A stretch of DNA of 64,000 nucleotides from positions 124,001 through 188,000 of the forward strand of contig NZ_JABKDE010000003.1 in assembly GCF_013623835.1 (NCBI RefSeq), written 5' to 3'. Shown here piece after piece: positions 17,504 to 25,868 of this stretch. The position numbers and the translations under genes were made by a program. Each line of letters starts with the position of its first letter. Within the stretch, counting starts at the first letter, position 1. The stretch is from Brevibacterium oceani. Its GTDB lineage: Bacteria; Actinomycetota; Actinomycetes; Actinomycetales; Brevibacteriaceae. The notes beneath the pieces are model-generated. The model was not told where the DNA came from. It saw only the letters and a list, made by a program, of their open reading frames with translations, and did no database searches.

Positions 17504-17944
17504 ATGGTGAAAGTCATCCGAGTCGTCGGCGCTGTGATCGAGCACCACGGCAGGATTCTCGCTTGCCGGCGCCGCCCAGATAGGGCCGAAGGTGGCAAGT
17601 GGGAGTTTCCTGGCGGAAAAATAGAAACTGGCGAAACTCCTCAGCAAGCGTTGTCTCGAGAAATATCCGAAGAACTCGACCTACACGATGCAAAGGTCCG
17701 CGATCTCGTCACGCGGGCCACCACCCAGAGCGGCGACAAACGCATCGATCTGGCGTGCTACTTCGTTGACGTGACCACACTTCCAAGCTCTAGCACCGAT
17801 CACGACTCGATGAAGTGGTGCACTCGAGAACAGCTCTCCAATCTCCAATGGGCGAGGGCAGATTTGCCAACTGTGGAAAAACTAGCCACCGGCGCACCAA
17901 CACCTGAAAACCATTCAGACAGGAGCAAAGATGCCCAACGGTGA
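17504..17944 (+). CDS. Nudix hydrolase, MutT-like
   Basis: A 146-residue Nudix protein. The Nudix box spans Gly38-Leu60: G-x5-E44-x7-R52-E53-I-x-E56-E57-x-x-Leu, with Asp59 where the consensus has Gly. The N-terminal VVGAVIEHHGRILACRRR and the GGKWEFPGGK loop place it with 8-oxo-dGTP diphosphatase/CTP pyrophosphohydrolase types that clean the nucleotide pool. It overlaps the HNH endonuclease gene by 14 bases, so the two are made together. The pair has more A/T-ending codons than its neighbours. Whether it acts in pool sanitation or with the nuclease is open. Confidence 0.9.
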   Translation: MVKVIRVVGAVIEHHGRILACRRRPDRAEGGKWEFPGGKIETGETPQQALSREISEELDLHDAKVRDLVTRATTQSGDKRIDLACYFVDVTTLPSSSTDHDSMKWCTREQLSNLQWARADLPTVEKLATGAPTPENHSDRSKDAQR

Positions 17945-18866
17945 ACCCGACGGATTACGCGCAGCCGCGATCGACTGGTTAGAGATGAGAACTGACAGCG
18001 GGCGAGAACCACTCACCCGTGAGGATCTCAGCGATTTCCATTTTGCAAATAGCGAAACGCGCCTAATCGCACCGATGCAGGGCATTTGGAAGCCCGGCAA
18101 CTACTCGGCCGCTTTGTCTTTTCGCACGTCGTACACAGCACCGGGTGAATCACCTCCCTACGAAGACTCCACCGGAATTGACGGTCGATTTAGGTACAAA
18201 TGGCGAGGCACAGATCCCAACCACCCTGAAAACGTTGGACTACGGGAGGCTCTGAACAACCACCTCCCACTGATCTGGTTCCGCGGAGTTGCACAAAGCC
18301 CTGCCCGTTACCAAGTCATTGCTCCGGTTTTCATCGTTGATGAGGAGCCTGAGCACCAACAATTTGTGTTTGTCGCCGCTGAGGATGCGCAAGCAGCATT
18401 TGAGCTTAGCGATTCAGCACACGAAACGGTCGCTCGACGCTATCTCAATAGAATGGCGAAAGCTCGGGTGCACCAGCCCGTTTTCCGGTCCATGGTGCTT
18501 TCTGCCTATGAGAACCGGTGCACTGTCTGCATGTTGGCTCACCCCAGTCTTCTGGATGCCGCTCACATCGTGCCCGATAATGATGAACGCGGCATCGCCT
18601 CAGTCGTCAATGGACTGGCGATGTGCAAAATTCACCATGCAGCTTTCGACCGGTACTTCCTCGGAATTCGTCCAGACCATGTCGTCGAGATTCGACATGA
18701 TCTGTTGGAAGAGGTGGATGGCCCGATGCTTAAACACGGTCTTCAAGAACTCCACGGCAATAGCTTGATGACAGTCCCCAAGAGTCGGCGACAGCGCCCG
18801 GAAAGAGACCTACTCGAGCACAAATACGAGCAGTTCCGGAACGCGACCATGAACGACGTAGCTTAG
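17931..18866 (+). CDS. HNH restriction-type endonuclease
   Basis: A 311-residue protein. The C-terminal HNH domain has Cys197-x2-Cys200, His212 (DAAHIVPD), Asn227 (VVNGLAMC), Cys232 and His235/His236 (KIHHAAFD), with all elements for a beta-beta-alpha metal finger. The N-terminal 170 residues (RFRYKWRGTDPNHPENVGLR, LPLIWFRGV) form a separate domain as in predicted McrA-like restriction nucleases that recognise modified DNA, possibly phosphorothioated DNA. No methylase or dnd genes lie nearby, in keeping with a type IV modification-dependent enzyme. The start ATG lies within the Nudix gene, after GACAGGAGCAAAG. Cleavage specificity unknown. Confidence 0.82.
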   Translation: MPNGEPDGLRAAAIDWLEMRTDSGREPLTREDLSDFHFANSETRLIAPMQGIWKPGNYSAALSFRTSYTAPGESPPYEDSTGIDGRFRYKWRGTDPNHPENVGLREALNNHLPLIWFRGVAQSPARYQVIAPVFIVDEEPEHQQFVFVAAEDAQAAFELSDSAHETVARRYLNRMAKARVHQPVFRSMVLSAYENRCTVCMLAHPSLLDAAHIVPDNDERGIASVVNGLAMCKIHHAAFDRYFLGIRPDHVVEIRHDLLEEVDGPMLKHGLQELHGNSLMTVPKSRRQRPERDLLEHKYEQFRNATMNDVA

Positions 18867-19151
18867 TTCTGCCCTCCCGGTTCTTCCGAACTAGACGCTT
18901 CACTGACGACCCGCTGCGGCGAAATCTACCTTCGCAGACTGACCCCCTCAATTGCACAAATATTCCTCTTGATCGGCCGCGCCCCAACGAGCTTTCACGA
19001 CTAACCCAGCACAGACTACAGCCGGCTCGCAGACCGGCCTCATCATAGACACCATGCGGCTCGATATCGCCTGGGGCGCTCACTGCGATGATCGCCCATT
19101 GCCCAAATACGACAACCGAGAGTGCGGCTGCGCCCGGATTCGCTAAAAGCC
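18867..19151. other. Intergenic, nothing recognised
   Basis: 285 bases between the ends of the HNH gene (+) and the AraC gene (-). It has mixed composition. I see no convincing reading frame, RNA gene or strong hairpin. A leftward open frame through it lacks a ribosome site and family features. Confidence 0.5.
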
Positions 19152-19979
19152 TCAGAACTCTGCGCTCGCACGCCCGTCTCGAAGCCGTCCGGGAGTCATT
19201 CCAAAGTGGTTCCTGAAAGCCGAAACATAGCTGGAAGCGCTGGAGAATCCGACCGCTCGAGCCACCTCGTCGAGGGCCGATCCGCCCTTCACCAGTTCCA
19301 GGGATGCGTTCAATCGTGCCGCCGTGGACCACTGTTGGTAATTGCTCCCCGTCTCCGTGAGGAATATCCGTCGGATCGTCCGAGCGGACACGCCATGGCG
19401 GGAGGCCTCCTCGGCCATTGACACTCGGCGCGACGGGTCGTCGACGATGCCCTCGGCGATGGCACGAGCCACCGGATGCGTGGGATACGTCAAGGACGGT
19501 GCTGTCCCGGCCATCGATTCAAGTGCATCGAGCAGAACGGCCCTGGCCCGCAGGCCCGCGTCAACGCTGATGTCGCCGGACAGGTGGTCGAGCAGCTCTC
19601 GCATCAGTCCGGTCATCTCCACTCGACACGGTGTATCGAAGTCCGACCGGAAGGGCCGCACACGTAGATAGGCGCAGTACATCGTCCCCAGCCCAAGTGC
19701 GGCGATGTCATGGACGGTTCCCGCCGGAATCCACATGGCATGGGTCGGTGGAACCACAGAGAACTCCTGATCAGCGAAGACTCCGAGCATCGCTCCATCA
19801 AACCAGGTGAGCTGATGGATATCCGGCTCCACATGGACCCCGAAGCTCCCCTCCCGATACACGGAGTACCGGACAAGGCGCAGACCGTACGGGGTCCCGG
19901 TGGCATAGTGCCGCGACACGAACCGGTAGTCCGTATCCTCGACCAATCGATCGGAGGACCAGGATGATTCGTCGAACAT
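19152..19979 (-). CDS. AraC-family regulator of the siderophore-uptake unit
   Basis: A 275-residue AraC protein: N-terminal cupin-like sensor (GVHVEPDIHQLTWFDGAML, MWIPAGTVHDI about 78-90) and two C-terminal helix-turn-helix motifs (MAEEASRHGVSARTIRRIF and LDEVARAVGFSSASSYVSAF). The ATG at 19979 is preceded by GAAGGGGACAC; a longer frame adds basic unconserved residues. It is divergent from a siderophore-binding lipoprotein, with an iron box in the gap, so it probably activates that transport unit when loaded with siderophore, as YbtA-type regulators do (inference). Confidence 0.9.
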   Translation of the reverse strand: MFDESSWSSDRLVEDTDYRFVSRHYATGTPYGLRLVRYSVYREGSFGVHVEPDIHQLTWFDGAMLGVFADQEFSVVPPTHAMWIPAGTVHDIAALGLGTMYCAYLRVRPFRSDFDTPCRVEMTGLMRELLDHLSGDISVDAGLRARAVLLDALESMAGTAPSLTYPTHPVARAIAEGIVDDPSRRVSMAEEASRHGVSARTIRRIFLTETGSNYQQWSTAARLNASLELVKGGSALDEVARAVGFSSASSYVSAFRNHFGMTPGRLRDGRASAEF

Positions 19980-20031
19980 CGTGTCCCCTTCGCGCAATAG
20001 TGTCCGATAACAACAATCAGGCTCTTGGTCA

Positions 20032-20050
20032 TAAGGATAGGCTAAGTTTC
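20032..20050. promoter_or_regulatory. Candidate DtxR/IdeR iron box
   Basis: TAAGGATAGGCTAAGTTTC matches 12 of 19 positions of the consensus TTAGGTTAGCCTAACCTAA, with the central AGG-TAG-CTAA kept. It lies between the AraC gene and the siderophore-binding protein gene, 59 bases before the latter. Both are iron-uptake type genes, as expected for an iron-repressed promoter. Confidence 0.55.
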
Positions 20051-20108
20051 GTTTCGACCGGCTGGGCCGCGATCGATCCCTCCTGCTCCCCAACCTTTGA
20101 GAGTCCTG

Positions 20109-21158
20109 ATGCGCACCTTCGCTATTCTTCGTCATCCGCAGCCCCGCCGCGCCGCTGCCGCAATTACCGCCGCTGTCCTCGTCGTTTCGCTGGCCGGCTG
20201 TGGCACCCCGAGCGATACCCAGGAATCCGAAGCGACACAGTCTGCGGGGACCACCGAATATCCACTGAAGCTCGACACGCCCTTCGGCTCGACTACCCTC
20301 GAGGAAGCACCGGAGCGAGTTGTCGCCATCGGCGATCTCGACGATGCGCTGGCCCTTGGCGTCGTCCCCGTCGGTTCCTTCAAGCCCGCCGGAGACGCCG
20401 AGGAACTCTACGACTACGAACAGGACGCGCTCGAGGAGGCCAAGTCGACGAGCCCGGTCAAGAGGATCGACCCGCTGTTCGACCCCTACGCTGAGCTTGA
20501 CTACGAAGCCATCGCAGAACTCGATCCCGATGTCATCCTCGCCGCGAGCTACTGGGATCTCGAGAAGAGCTACGGCACCCTATCCGAGATCGCACCCGTC
20601 GTGGCTCTGCCCAAGGGAACCGACTCGAACTGGGAGAACCGCCACGAGCTGGTTGCCCAGGCCCTCGACCGCGAGCAGAAAGGCAAGGACAACGTCCAAG
20701 CAGTCGAGGATGCCTTCGCCGAGGCACGGGAGGAGAATCCCGAATTCGCCGACCTGACCCTCAACTACGCGGTCGTCTATCCCACTCAGGTGACTTACAT
20801 GTCGGTGCCCGACACCGAGGCCTCGTGGTTCTTCACCCAGCTCGGATTCCAGCCAGGGCCCGAGCACGGGAAGTTCGGCAAGGAGTACCCGAAAGATGTC
20901 GTCAGCGAGGAGCAGACCTCCCTCCTCGACGCAGATATCGTCGTCATCGGCTATCACTCGCTCCTCGAAGACGGGCAGCGGGAGAAGTTCGAAGACTCCT
21001 CACTCTTCAAATCGCTGCCTGCTGTGAAGAACGGCACCTACATTCCGCTGCCCAAGGGCCACGATTCGTCCATCCCGCAGCCTGGAGTGCTCAGCTCGCT
21101 CGACGACCTCGAAGCGGTCCTGCCACTGCTCGAAGAGACGGCACCGAAGGCATCATGA
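20109..21158 (+). CDS. Iron-siderophore ABC transporter substrate-binding lipoprotein
   Basis: A 349-residue FepB/FhuD-type binding protein. An N-terminal signal ends in a lipobox LAGC with the lipidated Cys31. The body has the two lobes of the family: APERVVAIGDLDDALALGVVPVG, then ELDYEAIAELDPDVILA, and later VIGYHSLLEDGQREKF and SLPAVKNGTYIPLP. It would capture a ferric siderophore outside the membrane. No permease or ATPase gene follows; only the esterase does, so the importer must be encoded elsewhere. An iron box precedes it. Confidence 0.9.
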   Translation: MRTFAILRHPQPRRAAAAITAAVLVVSLAGCGTPSDTQESEATQSAGTTEYPLKLDTPFGSTTLEEAPERVVAIGDLDDALALGVVPVGSFKPAGDAEELYDYEQDALEEAKSTSPVKRIDPLFDPYAELDYEAIAELDPDVILAASYWDLEKSYGTLSEIAPVVALPKGTDSNWENRHELVAQALDREQKGKDNVQAVEDAFAEAREENPEFADLTLNYAVVYPTQVTYMSVPDTEASWFFTQLGFQPGPEHGKFGKEYPKDVVSEEQTSLLDADIVVIGYHSLLEDGQREKFEDSSLFKSLPAVKNGTYIPLPKGHDSSIPQPGVLSSLDDLEAVLPLLEETAPKAS

Positions 21159-21196
21159 CCCGCCCTCTTCGGCCCGGACCGCACAGGACTCGGTGA

Positions 21197-22330
21197 ATGC
21201 ACACGATCAGACATTCCCCGGGTGCCGCGTCCATGGCCGTAACCTTCGCCGTCGACGAACCCGATACGGAGATCGATGTCATCCTCGACATCGATTTCCT
21301 CCTCCATTCCTCGTGGCCCGGCATCGACCACCTCATCCTCCGCCCCATCGAGCACGAGGACGTCCGCCGATCTCTGACCGTCGAACTCCCCTCCGACGTC
21401 GAGCTCTCGTACCGTTATCTGCGCCGTACCCGGTCCATCCCTGCATCATCTCCCCACAACGGCGTATCGCCGTCGCTCGACGAGCTCCGCGCTCTCTGCG
21501 CCACCGGACTCCCCGACCCTGACGTGCACGACCGAATCCACAGTCCGTTCGGGTCCGAGGTCACGTCTTCGGTACTCATCGGTCCCGATGCCGCCTGGCG
21601 TCGAGATGTCTGGGCACGGCCGCACCCGGGGACTCGTCGTCCTCCGATGTCTACGCTCCTCATGCCGGATGGACGGCGCGTCTCGATTATCGGCTCGACG
21701 GGGAAGCCCTGTAACCGCCTCGTCGTCCTGCTCGACGGCGACGTCTGGCTAAACAGCCTCGATCTCCCGGCTGCGATCGCCCGGTGGAACAGGCCGACCG
21801 TCGCATTCGCAGTGGTCTCGACGCCGGACCGGGACAACCTCGACGACCGCCGGTTCATGGAGAGGACCATCGCCGAGGTGGCCCTCCCCGAGATGGAGAG
21901 CCACCTCGACGTTCGATTGGGGTCAGAGGTGACGGTCGTCGGACACAGCTACAGTGGCCTCGCCGCCGCCGGACTCGCCTGTGATCGCCCGGACCGGTTC
22001 GGGACCGCGATCATCGGGTCGGGATCGTTCTGGCATCGCACCGTCCGTGACGCTCGCGATGACGTCGAGCCCGGAGATCTCACCAGACAGCTGCAAACAC
22101 CGGATTCGACGCTCTCCGGGTCCCACTTCCTGCTTCATGTGGGTCGTGAGGAAGGCGGCATGGTCGATCAGTCACGGATGTTCGCCGAGGCAGCACGATC
22201 TGCCGGCGCCGAAGTGGATCTGAGCATCTACCCGGGCGGCCACGATTACGCGTGGTACCGGCACGCTCTCTTCGATGCGCTGGACACATTGCGCATTCCT
22301 CACCGAAGTCCTGGCAATCGGGGTCAGTAA
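21197..22330 (+). CDS. Enterochelin esterase-like alpha/beta hydrolase
   Basis: A 377-residue protein with a Fes-like N-terminal beta domain (to about 140) and an alpha/beta hydrolase domain. The nucleophile is Ser251 in GHSYSG and the His is in the GGHDYAW motif near the C-terminus; an acidic residue is expected between them. Such enzymes hydrolyse ester siderophores to release iron in the cytoplasm. It follows the siderophore-binding lipoprotein by 38 bases, the usual pairing, and has no signal peptide. The N-terminal half carries several RIHSPFGSEVT-like strands typical of the Fes family. Confidence 0.85.
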   Translation: MHTIRHSPGAASMAVTFAVDEPDTEIDVILDIDFLLHSSWPGIDHLILRPIEHEDVRRSLTVELPSDVELSYRYLRRTRSIPASSPHNGVSPSLDELRALCATGLPDPDVHDRIHSPFGSEVTSSVLIGPDAAWRRDVWARPHPGTRRPPMSTLLMPDGRRVSIIGSTGKPCNRLVVLLDGDVWLNSLDLPAAIARWNRPTVAFAVVSTPDRDNLDDRRFMERTIAEVALPEMESHLDVRLGSEVTVVGHSYSGLAAAGLACDRPDRFGTAIIGSGSFWHRTVRDARDDVEPGDLTRQLQTPDSTLSGSHFLLHVGREEGGMVDQSRMFAEAARSAGAEVDLSIYPGGHDYAWYRHALFDALDTLRIPHRSPGNRGQ

Positions 22331-22513
22331 TGCTTCTTGCACATTGTCCAGCCAAGGAGTGAGGTACTGCCGAGTAATTCCCCAATGTCCTCTCCGTATC
22401 TGCCCCAGGGAGGATCCGTTCGGTCTCACCTTCAGCATTCCTTCTGCCTCAGAGCTACTCTGCACACGTCGCTCAGTTCCAAATGCAAGTAGCAGCGGCC
22501 GTGTTGCGTCGAA

Positions 22514-22556
22514 AAGTCCCCGTTCTTCCACCACTTCGAGTGGAGAACGGGGACTT
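22514..22556 (-). terminator. Rho-independent terminator of the hydroxyacid dehydrogenase unit
   Basis: Arms AAGTCCCCGTTCT and AGAACGGGGACTT are perfectly complementary (13 bp), and an inner TCCAC/GTGGA stem extends them. Read leftward, the stem ends in a short T-run (GACTTTTC). It lies 9 bases beyond the stop of the gene at 22565. Confidence 0.85.
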
Positions 22557-22564
22557 CGACGCGC

Positions 22565-23524
22565 TCAGACTCTGTTGACCAGACGAGCACATTCACGTCC
22601 GTTGAGGATTTCGACGACATTCTCGGTTGTCTTGCGCCTGATCTCGGCTTCGGAGTCTTCGGAGTACCAGGCTGCATGAGGACTCAACACGACATTCGAA
22701 AGGGTACAAAGCGGATGGTCGGCAGGCATCGGCTCAGTCTCGAACACATCGAGCCCAGCACCGGCAATCTGTCCGGACTTCAGTGCAACCACAAGCGCTT
22801 TCTCGTCGACAACAGGCCCACGGGAGGTGTTGATGAGCACTCCGTCCGAGCGCATCATGCCGAGTTCACGAGCGCCGATGAGGTGTTTTGTGCCAGCGGT
22901 GAGTGGAACGTGGACCGATACGAAAGCGGAGGCTGCCAGCAGCTCATCGAGCTTCACCAGCCGCACCCCGAGAGCTTCAGCCACGGTCGGGTCGGCGTAT
23001 GGATCGTAAGCAAGGACATTGAGTCCGAAACCGGAGAGCTTGCCAACCAAGGTCTGCGGTATATGGCCGAACCCGATCAGCCCCAGTGTCCGTCCACGAA
23101 GGCGGAAGAGCCTTCCGGCCGCTGTGTAGTCCCAGCGACCTGAGCGCACGGAATTCCCCAACTCGTTCAACCCGCGCGAGAGGGAGAGGATCATCGCGGC
23201 AGCATGCTCGGAGACCTCATGGAGCGATCCGTCGGGCACGTTTGCCACGGCGATGCCGGCTCTCGTCGCTGCGTCGACATCGATCGTATTGACACCGATG
23301 CCGTAGCGTGAGATCACTTTGGCCGATTTCAGACCCTTGATCACCTCGGCGGTGATCTGAGCATACTGATTGATGACCCCATCGGCATGCGCACAGACCT
23401 CCAAGAGTTCGCCCGGCGAACTCGCTTGCGCCGAGACCAGCTTATAGCCCGCACCATCGAGGATTTCCCTCTCCAATTCGAGATCAGCGAACTCGAAATC
23501 CGTGACAACGACCGTGCCCTTCAT
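22565..23524 (-). CDS. D-2-hydroxyacid dehydrogenase (CtBP/SerA-like)
   Basis: A 319-residue NAD-dependent dehydrogenase. The nucleotide-binding motif is GLIGFGHIPQTL; catalytic Arg lies in NTSRGPVVDE, Glu in DVFETEPMP and His in LSPHAAWYSEDS. The AAWYS sequence after the His is typical of C-terminal-binding-protein-like dehydrogenases. It reduces a 2-oxoacid or oxidises a D-2-hydroxyacid. Its ATG overlaps the stop of the PEP mutase-family gene by 4 bases, so both work on one pathway, presumably a 2-oxo or 2-hydroxy acid cleaved by that lyase. Confidence 0.9.
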   Translation of the reverse strand: MKGTVVVTDFEFADLELEREILDGAGYKLVSAQASSPGELLEVCAHADGVINQYAQITAEVIKGLKSAKVISRYGIGVNTIDVDAATRAGIAVANVPDGSLHEVSEHAAAMILSLSRGLNELGNSVRSGRWDYTAAGRLFRLRGRTLGLIGFGHIPQTLVGKLSGFGLNVLAYDPYADPTVAEALGVRLVKLDELLAASAFVSVHVPLTAGTKHLIGARELGMMRSDGVLINTSRGPVVDEKALVVALKSGQIAGAGLDVFETEPMPADHPLCTLSNVVLSPHAAWYSEDSEAEIRRKTTENVVEILNGRECARLVNRV

Positions 23525-24414
23525 TTCCTGTTCTCATTTCCGTAGTCGTGGTCAAGATGTTCGAAGGCCGGAAGGTCGACGACCTCAGCGAATTCCGCAT
23601 AGCTCGCCGAGGCTGGTCCATGCCCGGGAGCGCCATGTTCCCGAAGTGCGGTGAGAGTGTCCGATACCGCTCGAGTCGCGGTGAAGAGTGCCGTCACTGC
23701 GTAGAACACCACGCTGAATCCGAGTTCGTCGAGGTCGCGGATAGTCAGCGCCGTCGTTTCATTGCCATCGACGATAGAGACGACCTTCGGCCCGGGGACC
23801 TGCGCGGCTACTTCCTCGACCTCACGGATTTTCGTGATGCCGTCGACGAACACCAGGTCCACGCCCGTATCCTGATAGAGCTTGGCACGTCGTACCGCCT
23901 CAGCGGTTCCGAGAGGGCCGTTGGCGTCCGTCCGGCCGATGATGAGCAGATCGTCACTGCCGCGGGCGTCGAGAGCACACCGGAGGTTTCGAACATGTGC
24001 TTCGGCATCGACAAGCCTCAGTCCACCGAGTTGACCGCAACGTTTGGGAAGCATCTGGTCTTCGAGGTGGATCGCTGCGACTCCTGACTGCACATGCTCG
24101 CGCACAGTGCGTTCAGTGTTCGCCGGGCCACCGTATCCCGTGTCGGCATCGGCAATCACCGGGATCGAGACCGCACGGGTCATGTTTCGCGCATGCTCAG
24201 TCATCTCGGTCTGGCTCAGCAGTCCCAGGTCAGGGGTGCCCAGTCGACTGGCGGTCGCGCCGAGTCCAGTGAGATACACGGCGTCGAATCCTGCCCTTTC
24301 AACCAGCCGCGCGCTAAAGGAGTCATAGGCTCCGGGTGCCGCGATGGTTGTGCCGGATTCGATCAATCTACGCAGTCGCCCGGCAGGTGTCAGCTCAGAC
24401 TGGTGTTGACTCAT
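23521..24414 (-). CDS. Isocitrate lyase/PEP mutase superfamily enzyme
   Basis: A 297-residue TIM-barrel protein of the group that includes 2-methylisocitrate lyase, oxaloacetate decarboxylase and carboxyvinyl-carboxyphosphonate mutase. Mg-site motifs are ADADTGYGG and HLEDQ; GRTDA is conserved. The active-site loop reads PKRCGQL, with Gln where lyases have His (KRCGH), which argues against a standard isocitrate or methylisocitrate lyase. It overlaps the dehydrogenase gene (4 bases) and the MFS gene (20 bases). It probably makes or breaks a C-C bond next to a carbonyl in the imported acid. Exact reaction unknown. Confidence 0.85.
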   Translation of the reverse strand: MSQHQSELTPAGRLRRLIESGTTIAAPGAYDSFSARLVERAGFDAVYLTGLGATASRLGTPDLGLLSQTEMTEHARNMTRAVSIPVIADADTGYGGPANTERTVREHVQSGVAAIHLEDQMLPKRCGQLGGLRLVDAEAHVRNLRCALDARGSDDLLIIGRTDANGPLGTAEAVRRAKLYQDTGVDLVFVDGITKIREVEEVAAQVPGPKVVSIVDGNETTALTIRDLDELGFSVVFYAVTALFTATRAVSDTLTALREHGAPGHGPASASYAEFAEVVDLPAFEHLDHDYGNENRK

Positions 24415-25741
24415 GTGCTACTTCTTCCTTTTGTTGGGATCCGCGGATCTTCAGCGCCGCGATGAAAGAGATAAGGCAGCCGACGCCCAAATAGACCGCC
24501 ACTAGATACCACGAGCCGCCGGTCGCAGCCACCAGGGCAGTCGCAATGAACGGAGTGAACCCGCCAGCGATTGCGCTGGCAACCTGATACCCGACTCCCG
24601 CTCCGCTATAGCGGAATTCGGCACCGAACATCTCGGTAAACAGTGGTTGCTGGGCGCTGACGACCATGTCATGGGCAATGTTGAACAAGATGACGGCGGC
24701 GATGACGACCGCAATCGTCGAACCCGATTCGATGGCGAGGAAGAATGGTGCTGCCCCAACCACTCCGACCAGTGAGCCGATGAGGTAGACATTGCGTCTG
24801 CCGAAGCGGTCGGAGAGGAATGCGAAAGTCGGTATCGTAACGATGCCCAGGGAGCCGACCACAAGGCCTATATTGAGCATGAAATCTTCGCTGAAGCCGC
24901 CGTATGTCGATCCATATGAAACCGCGAACGTAATGACTATGTAACCCGAGATAAGTTCCGCCAAACGCATTGCGAAGATACGTACGAACGCTCCGGGATG
25001 AGCTCGCAGGGCTTCGAACAGGGGAATGCGTCGCTTCTGGGAGATCGAGGCCTCTCGCTCCGCCGCCGCTACTCTCGCGGCGACCCCGGAGTCGTCTTCG
25101 ACTTTGGAACGAATGATCAAGCCGGTGATAACGAGCAGCACGCTGGCAACAAACGGTATCCTCCATCCCCAGAGTACGAATTGCTCGTCTGTGGTGAAAT
25201 GGCGGATTATAAGTACGGACCCCGTGGCCAGAATCAGTCCGACAGAGTAGCCGACCTGAACTCCCGAACTGTAGAAAGCCCGTTTTGCACGTGGCGCGTT
25301 TTCCACTGCCAGCAGGGCTGCCCCGCCCCATTCGCCACCAACGGCAAAACCCTGCACCGCACGCAGGATGACTAGCAGCAACGGTGCCACCCAGCCGATC
25401 GTCGCGTAAGCGGGCAAAACGCCGATCAGGGCGGTAGCCGACCCCATGAGGATCATTGTGAGAACCAGCATTTTCTTTCGACCGATTCGGTCGCCGAAGT
25501 GCCCGAAGACCACTCCGCCGAGGGGACGGAAGAGGAAACCGACTCCAAACGTGGCGAACGCAGCGAGGGTCCCGGCGACGGGACTGATCTCTGGGAAGAA
25601 CTCGGTGTTAAGAACCAGCGCGGCGACTAATCCGTAGAGGATGAAGTCATACCAATCGATGACAGCTCCGGCGAAGCTGCCAAATGCGGCTCGACGAGCG
25701 GCCTTTTGCGCCACCGGGGTGAACTCTGATGTGGACATCAT
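24395..25741 (-). CDS. MFS transporter, MHS type
   Basis: A 448-residue major facilitator with 12 expected helices. FRPLGGVVFGHFGDRIGRKK and RAVQGFAVGGEWGGAALLAVE define the metabolite:H+ symporter subfamily (organic acids). Two adjacent ATG codons begin the gene after TAAGGAATC; the second, at 25738, has the better spacing. The 3' end overlaps the lyase gene by 20 bases, so the transporter, lyase and dehydrogenase form one leftward operon. It is divergent from the IclR regulator. It likely imports the hydroxy or oxo acid substrate. Confidence 0.9.
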   Translation of the reverse strand: MMSTSEFTPVAQKAARRAAFGSFAGAVIDWYDFILYGLVAALVLNTEFFPEISPVAGTLAAFATFGVGFLFRPLGGVVFGHFGDRIGRKKMLVLTMILMGSATALIGVLPAYATIGWVAPLLLVILRAVQGFAVGGEWGGAALLAVENAPRAKRAFYSSGVQVGYSVGLILATGSVLIIRHFTTDEQFVLWGWRIPFVASVLLVITGLIIRSKVEDDSGVAARVAAAEREASISQKRRIPLFEALRAHPGAFVRIFAMRLAELISGYIVITFAVSYGSTYGGFSEDFMLNIGLVVGSLGIVTIPTFAFLSDRFGRRNVYLIGSLVGVVGAAPFFLAIESGSTIAVVIAAVILFNIAHDMVVSAQQPLFTEMFGAEFRYSGAGVGYQVASAIAGGFTPFIATALVAATGGSWYLVAVYLGVGCLISFIAALKIRGSQQKEEVAHESTPV

Positions 25742-25868
25742 GATTCCTTACGTCATTGAGGGAACCCTAGACAAGTTTCTCTGAGCGAACTATTATTCGT
25801 ATAGCGCACAGGACTATATTCACACTGGTTCACGTTGTCAACGCCCGCGGCGAAGGCAATGCCCACGG

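Noticed and set aside
18730..19332. 200-codon leftward frame after the HNH gene
   Set aside because: Arg/Gly/Ser-rich with no ribosome site; overlaps the 3' ends of both flanking genes.
20109..22330. Enterobactin-type biosynthesis cluster
   Set aside because: Only uptake and hydrolysis genes are present; no NRPS or dihydroxybenzoate genes are seen.
25785..25802. CTAT...ATAG element between the MFS and IclR genes as IclR operator
   Set aside because: Only 4-bp inverted ends with a 7-base centre; too weak without a second copy.
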